From positions 196,148-211,687 of the forward strand of contig MU069644.1 in the NCBI GenBank assembly GCA_002284615.2: 15,540 bases of DNA, read 5' to 3'. Below, in pieces: positions 9,163 through 15,540 of this stretch. The translations under genes were made by a program, and so were the position numbers. Every line of letters begins with the position of its first letter. Position 1 is the first letter of the stretch. The notes under the pieces were generated by a model. That model was given only the letters and a program-made list of their open reading frames with translations. It made no database searches and was not told the origin of the DNA. The stretch comes from Dunaliella salina. Lineage: Eukaryota; Chlorophyta; Chlorophyceae; Chlamydomonadales; Dunaliellaceae.

Positions 9163-9192
9163 CAGGGGTCACCCCTGTTACGGTAACAGGGG
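9163..9192. other. Overlapping palindromes (alternative hairpins)
   Basis: CAGGGGT-C-ACCCCTG (9163-9177) overlaps CCCCTGTTAC-G-GTAACAGGGG (9172-9192). The shared CCCCTG arm can pair with either side, giving two mutually exclusive hairpins. Its function is unknown; it lies outside any recognised coding region. Confidence 0.6.
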
Positions 9193-9504
9193 GCAACCCA
9201 TGAAGCCTTCTCCCCATCTAGGCCTATAACCAGGCCAGTCCGATGGGAAATTAGTAGACAATTGTCAGTTGACAACTTTTCAATAACGCTGGATGTGCTC
9301 TTTCTCAACTTTCTTTCTCAAATATAACCATGCTAACAACTTTCTTCCACGGAATACCATGTTCACCAAAAATTTATGAAAATCAGAGGACCTTAGACCA
9401 CCCTCCTGGTATCAGATCATTCAAAAAAAGGCCCACAGCTCCACCCTAGGACCATTTTTTAATCCCAAATTTTTTATTTGTAACCCCCATACACTATCAC
9501 AGTG

Positions 9505-9577
9505 TAATATATCAGTGTAATATATGGTAATATATATGTATACATATATGTGTGTGAACCTATAAATATAAATATGA

Positions 9578-9638
<61 letters not shown>

Positions 9639-9646
9639 ATATAAGA

Positions 9647-9682
<36 letters not shown>

Positions 9683-9700
9683 NTATATATATAAGAATTA
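9505..9700. repeat. (AT)n microsatellite with one unresolved base
   Basis: Nearly pure AT dinucleotide runs are interrupted by TATGTATA, ATAAGAATT and similar words. Base 9683 is N. The other copy of the enclosing element lacks this tract, so the expansion arose after the copies separated. Assembly length here may be unreliable. Confidence 0.9.
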
Positions 9701-9837
9701 ATCAAATACATTTTTGAAAGTAGGAAAGAAGCAGGTCAAACATAAGAAATTCTGGCACCAATAATATTTTCTTGGTACAAAAACTCCAAATCATCAAAAA
9801 CAATCCAACTTAGTGGACTAATAAACCAGCAGTACCC

Positions 9838-9910
9838 TACGTGTCCTCTTTTCCTTCATTGATGTGGGGAGTATTTTCACTGCCTGCATAGTTCTTCTTT
9901 TCTTTTCTTA
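9838..9910 (+). repeat. Partial copy of a retroelement 3' UTR
   Basis: The sequence around GTCCTCTTTTCCTTCATTGATGTGGGGAG, followed by a T-rich run, resembles the 3' UTR at about 10800-10870 (TCTCCTCTTCCTTAATTGATGTAGGGAG) and the minus-strand copy near 5640-5675. It lies upstream of the C-terminal domain at 9936-10707, so it is probably the tail of a second, almost wholly truncated insertion, head to tail with the next. Confidence 0.5.
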
Positions 9911-9935
9911 GGCATATATTATACCTTAGCCTTTT

Positions 9936-10707
9936 ACTTGCCCCCTCCCAGGCTGCCATCATTTGGACAGCGCACTACACATGCTTTCAGGCTGCCAAAA
10001 CCATATCATCTCCAACATGATAACTGAACGCCATAACATTGCAGGCAGAATGATTACAAAAGCCTTCAGCAAATGCCCTGTAGGGGCAGGCCTGGTATAC
10101 AAAGACATAGGAAGCGGTTTTAAGCTTGCTCAACACAACCTCCAACTCCCTACACATGCCTCAAATAGAACTTTACCTGCTTATTTCTTCCCTCGTAACC
10201 TTCCGGAGAGAAAAAGACAACTGCAGTCGACCAGATGCTGTTTTGATCACCCCTTTTAATTCCAAGCATACTTCAAATGGTGTTTCTCCTACCCATCCCC
10301 ATCACGCTTTGCGCAGCTCCTCACGGAGGACCACCAGAACTAGCCGCATGAGGCAACCCCATGAACTTCATGCGAATGCAAGCCATTTGCACCTTACAGA
10401 TATCAAGTTCTGTGAAGGCACAAGGCCCGAGCATCAGATGAACACGGCAAAGCAGCAGCATGCAGACCTTTGTGAACTTGTTAACGCTAAAGCAGTTACT
10501 ATCCACCCTATTCTCCTAGGTGTAGGTAGAACAATTTACACTGAGCATACCCTGAAGCAATTCAGCAACTGGGATTGGATCACCAGCGTGCCATCAAGCT
10601 TGCTTGACAACTTCATGCCCGTTCTGTCCAGTATGCCCACAAAACCAGTCTCAACACGCTGCGCTATTGAAAACAACTTGAAGAAAACTTCCACAGCCAG
10701 GTTCTAG
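9936..10707 (+). pseudogene. Retroelement C-terminal region: zinc-finger-like motif plus PD-(D/E)XK nuclease-like domain
   Basis: The first frame (9936 to about 10227) carries a C..C..H..C pattern ending in DSALHMLSGCQN, then ITERHNIAGRMITKAF and LAQHNLQLP. Near 10227 the frame shifts, and the second frame continues with SRPDAVLITPF (PD at 10231-10236) and about 55 residues later TDIKFCEGTRPEHQ (D-x-K at 10399-10407). PD followed by (D/E)-x-K is the signature of PD-(D/E)XK nucleases, and the RHN/C-rich segment before it recalls the C-terminal region of LINEs with restriction-like endonucleases. From about QFSNWDW the frame diverges from the minus-strand copy, so a further frameshift is likely. 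The UTR extends to about 10880. No RT is attached, so the piece is 5'-truncated. Confidence 0.65.
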
Positions 10708-11046
10708 AGCCAGGTGCTTCTAGTAACCCTCCAGATCCACATTAGCTTTCTTTTTTCACACCTTGTGGTGGAGGGGGCACACGGCTCTTTTTTGAGCCTA
10801 TGTGTCTCCTCTTCCTTAATTGATGTAGGGAGAGTTTCTCTGCCGACGTTTTCTTTCCTTTTCTTCCCTGTTACAATTGTGCGCTACTGCAAAAGACAGC
10901 TGCATTATATCATCAAAAAATTATTCAAGATTTGGGTACACATATGTAATAAGCATTCTAAAAACACCTTTTTGGGGGGGGGGTTCCAGCTCTAAAAAAC
11001 TGTCACACGGTGCTAGGAGTTCAAATACAGCATGAATCAGGGAAGC

Positions 11047-11138
11047 ACTGGTGAGGCCTCTAACTTTTGTTAGGGGTTCTTCCCTTAATGCACGCGGCCT
11101 TTGGCTTGCGTAGACTTTTCTTTTCTTTTCTTTTTCAG
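11047..11138. repeat. Short dispersed repeat with conserved hairpins, copy 2
   Basis: This second copy of the 9051-9142 repeat keeps the stem CCTCTAAC / GTTAGGGG, where an A-to-G change keeps pairing as a wobble, and GCC-TTT-GGC, where only the loop differs. It ends in a long CTTTT-rich tract and CAG, which also looks like a splice acceptor, followed by a short open segment (11139-11240). Confidence 0.65.
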
Positions 11139-11240
11139 GAAGGCAGACACAAACTTGGCTGGTTTGAAGACATCAGCTTGGTTCATGATGTCTCTGAGAC
11201 GTGGAAAAAGAAAAAGGAAAAGATACGCAAGCGGATCTAG
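11139..11240 (+). other. Orphan exon-like segment, unidentified
   Basis: Directly after a pyrimidine tract and CAG, one frame is open for 33 codons. It contains GWFEDISLVHDVSETW and a Lys/Arg-rich end, and closes with TAG at 11238-11240. The composition looks more protein-like than its surroundings. It matches no family I recognise. It could be a captured terminal exon, a retroelement piece, or chance. Confidence 0.25.
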
Positions 11241-11339
11241 TCCCCAAGCATCACATGTAGGAACAACCTTGGTGCAACACTGTGTTGAACCCCCACAGAC
11301 TCAAAACCCACGACCTCCACGTCCCATTCAAGGATAATG

Positions 11340-12335
11340 ATCCAAGGTGTTGGGCTACCTAGGGATTCACGACGGAACAGATGCTGGAATCGAGTGCGCC
11401 ATCCTACGCAGGAGCTTGACAACAGACTGTGAGCCTAGATTTGGCTTATCAAGACCTATGCTAATCCTATACTGGTGTGCTTGCGGGCCAAATTTGGGCC
11501 ATTCCTTTCTTGAGGCAAGGCAAAGAGATGGACAACCCCCTCCAGAAAAGGCTGTTGACAGTGCTGAAAGGGATGGGAGTTAGAGACACCACTCCTTCTT
11601 GGTCAATTATGCAAGTGTGCTCTGGAGCCCCTTCAGTTCAACCGATTTTGTGCAGCTATGCATTAATACAATTCTTTCACTCAGAATGAATGAGGCTCAT
11701 TGCAACAGCTGCATGATGAGATAGTTTTTATATGCTGACATTCAATTGTGCTTCAGATCTGGTGAACGCTGGTCCTCTCACATCCTCTCTACCATGGATG
11801 GTTTGACACATTCCCAAATTTTCAAACACAAACTGCTTCACTGTGAACCGGTTGACCTGGGCCGCCTTGCCGTGAACTTTAGGATGAGACATTTGCAGTA
11901 TTGGGCTCTACTCAGACCCACATCCCAGAGAACGCAACAGCAAACAGCTGACTTACCATTAATGGTTCCCATGTTTCTTGATCTCCCCCAGGATGTTATT
12001 TGCAGTGTGCTCGCTTTGGACTCCGATTCCACACCCTCCGCTATGAGACGGTAACCTGAAATCCTGGCTCTTCCCCTAATTGTAACTTATGTCAGGCTAC
12101 TGATGACCCTCAAGATGAAAAATATGGCATGTTTTTTGTACTCAACCTCAGGTACTTCCACTTTGCATTACGTATGCATCTTTGTCCATCCATTACGGGG
12201 CTCAGGATATGTCCACTTTTCTGCAACAGATCAATAAGAAACTTGAATTTTCCACTCACGATATTGTTCTTTTTTCTGAGCAGGCTTGCAGTCGCGCATC
12301 TTGACTGCAGGCCTCATTTCTGTGTACCCCTGTAA
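11340..12335 (+). pseudogene. LINE remnant B: RT thumb to C terminus, heavily decayed
   Basis: Across several shifted frames the sequence follows the LINE at 7600-8724. IWLIKTYANPILV (about 11430-11470) matches the family's VLWLTKTYALPASMY. A following segment with DTTPSWSIMQVC then LEPLQFNRFCAA matches KTTPNWSVLREC and FEPLQFYWFRAA. Then comes VNFRMRHLQYWALL, and a zinc-finger remnant at about 12081 retains CNLC but has Tyr for His and Phe for the last Cys. It ends at TAA 12333-12335 within TGTAA, and the next bases (AACCCTTG) resemble those after the stop at 8724. The left end is not sharply defined. Confidence 0.6.
12331..12335 (+). terminator. TGTAA overlapping the stop codon of LINE remnant B
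   Basis: The bases CCCCTGTAAACCCTTG here parallel CCCTTGTAAACCTTG at 8716-8730, which marks the 3' end of the coding region in both copies. Confidence 0.35.
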
Positions 12336-12344
12336 ACCCTTGCA

Positions 12345-13495
12345 ATGGAAAGACGTAAGCACGGAATGCTGCTTAATATTCGTGAGGAATATCTTGTTGC
12401 AGGTAGGCAGCAGAGGCTTTTTGTTCGTCTTCCTCATCACCCACCAGCCAAATATATGTCCAATCGTTTGCACGGGATTTTCAGACGTGCCATATCTGTA
12501 CCTTTGCAGTCTTTGCTATCTTTGCTTTACTTCTTTAGTTTTCCTAGGGTAGTCTGTTACCAACTTCCTTTACTATCCAGCCAGGTCTACACCAGGACAA
12601 ACAAGTTACCGTCTTATACTTTGGATTAGGATACCTTGCCATACTCTGACACTTTTTAGGTAATTGAGATGTTCTTTGATAAAAATTCATACCTACACTC
12701 TGCTGCGGAAGGAGCCTTGGAACCTTGTTTGACAGGCATGGCATGCGTATACGTGTGCACCTTCGCTCACTCACGACTTCATACTTGCCAATGGCCCATA
12801 CATATGGCCAAGCTCTTCAAGTTGTACGTTATCCCAGCATGCATGTATGCATGCTAGATTTAGGCTATTCCCCTGTCTACAACCAGGTCGTGGCATAGAT
12901 GATTGGATTTAAAAATGGCTGCCGCAGCAGCTGCGCTTTTGAAATCCTTCCTAGGAGTCAGATCGTCAACTCATCCTTGGAGCGTGCTACGGGAGTATGG
13001 GATCGAGCCCATGCTGACTTTGAGCAACTGTGTGTCTCCACGACTTGTCCATTGCAACAGCCCTCTTTTTTCCAAGAGGTTTTCCATGCGGATATTGCCC
13101 TCAGTCCCAGAAATCCTTTTTGCTGAGCTTCACATTGTTTGGCTGTTTGCCACAGGCTTACAACATGCTCACGGTTCCCAGCATAAAAAACATGCAGGGA
13201 CGCCTTTGGATTTGAGCCAGCTTTTTCTTGACCTCAACCTGAGGCTCTGAACTTGAATCTTACTAGAGACAATTTTCTCCTTGCCATCCATGAGACATAA
13301 AAAGCAAGAAATTCATCTACCATCATTAGTGTGTGCTCTCCCACTTCAGAACCTGGATGTCACTTACTCCCCTCACATCTGACCAAAAACTTCCACCAGG
13401 ATTTAACCGGAAGCATTGCAGGCAATGTGGCCCGATTCCGTCTTCGCATCCATACTCTTAAAGTCGGGCAAGCTACTTGGAATAATGATATTTCT
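12345..13495 (+). pseudogene. LINE remnant C, left part: RT palm end to thumb
   Basis: The frame from 12345 contains HHPPAKYMSNRLHG, matching NHPTELQRMLDRLHG just after the YADD of the LINE at 7395; the YADD itself is no longer recognisable. NKLPSYTL then DTLPYSDTF (interrupted by stops) and MFFDKN follow the family's NNVPIFNL, AHAESFKHLGMLFTK. Further on, VIPACMYAC (about 12830-12857), LKSFLGVRSSTHPWSVLREYGIEP (12940-13010) and NVARFRLRIHTL (13420-13460) match in order. Multiple stops and frameshifts are present. Similarity breaks at about 13495 where a TIR element is inserted, and the zinc finger resumes at 14150. Confidence 0.6.
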
Positions 13496-14149
13496 CAGAG
13501 CTGGATAACTCCCCTACATCACTGTATGCTCTATCCCGGATTTCTCTCTCAAGTCTATTCACGCCAACCACCTCTATCCATAAAAATACTACATTCACCG
13601 AAAAATGAAAAAAGTGTCGGAGGACCCCAGATCACTCTCCTGGCCTCAGATCACCCCAAAATGGCCCACATCTCCACCCTGGGACCCTTTTTCACTTCCA
13701 AAATTTCACACCTATAACTCTTATACACGATGCTAAGATCCTGCATGTCCAAAAATTATAAGAAAGGTCAAAATTGACCTTTTTGACACCCTTTGTGCCA
13801 GATTTTCTCTAAGGTAAATAGCTGAAATTCTGTATCTGACCAACCACTGGGTCTTTTCACTCCATTTTTTTAACAACGATATTCTTTTGGTACAAGATCT
13901 CCAGATCCCTAGAAATCACCGAATTAGATGCAGTGGGTGGTCCAGAATGGAGGTTGGGTGGTCAAAAGGTAGGGTTCACACCGAGGCTGATTAGGCATAT
14001 GGGGCCAATCTTGGACAGTAAAATCCTGGCTCATGGAACAGCTTAGGCTACATTTTGATCGCTCATTTGATTGTCCAATATTTGGGCCCCACCAATGCTA
14101 AGAGCATTTTAAAAACACTCCTTTTTGGGGGAAAGTTGTCGAGCTCTGG
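13496..14149. mobile_element. Non-autonomous TIR DNA element, copy 2, inserted in a LINE
   Basis: This 650-bp segment separates two consecutive parts of LINE remnant C. It begins CAGAGCTGGATAACTCCCC and its right end, reverse-complemented, reads CCAGAGCTCGACAACTTTCCCC, giving imperfect terminal inverted repeats of roughly 19-22 bp. The inner sequence matches the two halves of the copy at 9266-10994. No transposase-like frame is visible, so it would have moved in trans. No clear target-site duplication could be read (left flank ATATTTCT, right flank CTTTTCCT). The superfamily is undetermined. Confidence 0.6.
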
Positions 14150-14462
14150 CTTTTCCTCCTATTTGTGACCTGTGTGATACCCAGGTTTATGTGCAGGATG
14201 AGCAACATGCTGTTTTCAAATGCACACCCCCAGCTCTGCTCTCTCTATGGCTGAGGTACGCCTCTCTGTTTTTGGTACCCTTCCTCCTCCTTCCAATGCC
14301 TCTTATCAGGCGGCACCTTACCTGTCCTCTTCACACCATGTTCAGTCCTATCAAAGGCCGCTTTCAACAACAACACATTGTTTCCTTTTTCTTTCGAGCT
14401 CTTTCTCTTTCATGAATAGGCTAGCAGTCAGCCGCTCTGACTGGAGGCTTTCTTTGCTGTAA
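14150..14462 (+). pseudogene. LINE remnant C, right part: zinc finger and C terminus
   Basis: The frame begins LAFPPICDLCDTQ and contains an intact CX2CX10HX4C finger (14163-14222), matching the finger of the LINE at 8424-8480. RYASLF and, after a frameshift, SFMNRLAVSRSDWRLSLL follow, ending at TAA 14460-14462. The same ending (LSRLAVAHLDC...) occurs in remnant B at 12280-12335, so B and C belong to one subfamily distinct from the copy at 6760-9000. Again the stop lies within TGTAA. Confidence 0.65.
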
Positions 14463-15129
14463 GCTGAAAGGAAATATGCAGAATTCTCCTTTGCATCCCC
14501 ACCACTCACAGAAGCCCGTGAAGTCAAACATTTTTTTTTCCAAGTATGATATGGAGTACACCTTTCATCTTTCGTAGTAGCAGTGTGAGCAACTAAATGT
14601 TTTGTTTACCTCCTTGTTTTGTCTTTGTGTCAGAGTCGCGGATTTTTTTGTTAAGCTGGCACAGCCCAGTAAGCCTAGCAGCCAGATTACCTTGGCAGCT
14701 GAAGAGCAGTTCCACCAACTGGCATCTTCTGAACCTGTTTCTTCACCTGCTTTTGCATTTCCTCGTGTTCCCTGAGGAGGCAACTGCACATCTCTTATCT
14801 TAATTCTTTGCCTACACAACAATTGTGGATGACACAGGCATAACTATCAACAAAGTTGAGGTTGCCATCTGTTTTTTGCAGAAGCAGCTTGATGAGATGA
14901 AATCAATTAATTTTCATGCTCATGATTTTTCCTTTGCCAGGAAACCAAGCAGCCGAGCTACCTGGCTGAGGTTAAATTCCCATCGAAATTGCAATGTTAT
15001 GCAATATGCGACCTGACACAGATTCAAAACTGGCACGTTGTTGCCCTCGACTGTAGGTACAGGTGCACCTAGTATCAGGACGCCCTTTGCTTTCCCTCCC
15101 TGTACAATGTCTAGCAGCCAGGCAGCTAG
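14463..15129. other. Unassigned region
   Basis: Short open frames at 14597-14803 and 14825-15016 have no recognised family. A short stretch near 14940-14970 encodes TKQPSYLAE after a frame choice, which resembles the LINE ending TEQPNFLAEA at 8685-8709 and may be a very small LINE relic. Nothing else could be supported. Confidence 0.3.
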
Positions 15130-15540
15130 GAAGCAGAAGAATCAAAGTCACCTTTGACAAAAATTTTGTGGAATAGCTGGTTGAAATTGCAATGGAACTT
15201 ACAACGATTCAGTGCGAAGTCTACCAAAAAATACATACAACATTGCCACATGTACACAGCGTGAACTTCGTGTCATCTGTGCTCGTCATCCGATCAATTG
15301 GTCATAGGTCCATATTTTCTAGCTGCTCGCACGCTTACACGTGCACAGACATACAATCGGGTCAAACGCAGGCACGCCCAACTTTTGTGGCCCCCCATCA
15401 TAACATCACCACATTTTATGGCGACCTAGGCTCCCTGCCTCAAAACAGAGCAGTGCTCCTAGACTTAAGACGGCAGGAGTTCCGTGTGCGCACGCTGAAT
15501 TTCTCCAATGCACAACGCTTGCCAAAATCAACACACCCAC
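15130..15540 (+). other. Open frame of 137 codons without ATG, running off the window
   Basis: After TAG at 15127-15129 the frame stays open to the end of the window. It has no Met codon, so it would have to be an internal exon or part of a 5'-truncated element. It includes VLLDLRRQEFRVRTLNF near the edge. I do not recognise a family. A 137-codon stop-free run at about 46% GC is unusual but not decisive. Confidence 0.25.

Larger units (their letters stand above)
9266..10994. mobile_element. Non-autonomous TIR DNA element, copy 1, split by a later insertion
   Basis: The left part (about 9266-9837) and a right part (about 10905-10994) align with successive sections of the copy at 13496-14149. 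Examples are GATCATTC..GGCCCACAGCTCCACCCTAGGACC near 9414-9450, CTTGGTACAA near 9771, and AGCATTCTAAAAACACC near 10952. The left end CAGTTGACAACTTTT is similar to the reverse complement of the right end of the other copy (CGACAACTTTCCCC). Its own right end, reverse-complemented, reads AGAGCTGGAACCCC. No coding capacity was seen. An (AT)n expansion and a retroelement fragment (about 9838-10900) interrupt it. Confidence 0.55.

Noticed and set aside
9505..9700. AT-rich tract as a replication origin or centromere-like element
   Set aside because: It is a simple dinucleotide expansion inside a repeated element, absent from the sister copy; nothing else supports an origin.
12838..12855. Near-palindrome GCATGCATGTATGCATGC
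   Set aside because: It encodes the conserved PACMYAC segment of the LINE, so the symmetry follows from coding sequence and decay.

Overview
The window looks like nuclear DNA of a green alga, plausibly a chlorophycean of the Dunaliella/Chlamydomonas kind. The evidence is a split gene with short exons and consistent GT-AG introns, a product with a chloroplast-type leader, TGTAA at the 3' ends of retroelement frames, and many decayed non-LTR retrotransposons. The species is inferred, not read directly. No operon, rRNA, intact tRNA or CRISPR array was seen.

Region 1 (1-4092, + strand) holds the one host gene I can support, an mTERF-family protein. Its exons are 806-1007, 1128-1183, 1535-1596, 1926-2061, 2356-2445 and 3946-4065/4092. 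They join in one frame and encode a transit-peptide-like N terminus followed by mTERF repeats. Upstream are a TATA-like box and a cluster of CAAGT/ACTTG motifs. The last intron carries a possible tRNA-derived remnant.

Region 2 (5156-6592, - strand) contains broken pieces of a LINE-type element in scrambled order: an RT palm with YADD changed to RADD, a C-terminal domain with an E-x-K nuclease-like motif plus its 3' UTR, and a separate RT thumb fragment.

Region 3 (about 6760-9000, + strand) is the best-preserved LINE copy. RT motifs A-E, a thumb, a CX2CX9HX4C finger, a stop overlapping TGTAA, a 3' stem-loop and a (CAAA)n tail are present, but frameshifts and a stop break the frame.

Region 4 (9000-14462, + strand) is a nested mosaic. 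A roughly 90-bp repeat with conserved hairpins occurs twice. A terminal-inverted-repeat element also occurs twice. One copy was expanded by an (AT)n tract and split by a PD-(D/E)XK retroelement fragment. The other interrupts a LINE immediately before its zinc finger. Two LINE remnants lie head to tail (about 11340-12335 and 12345-14462).

Region 5 (14463-15540) is mostly unassigned, with a long open frame lacking ATG at the right edge. The retroelements appear dead. The most unusual material is the uncharacterised TIR element, the hairpin repeat and the PD-(D/E)XK retroelement C terminus.
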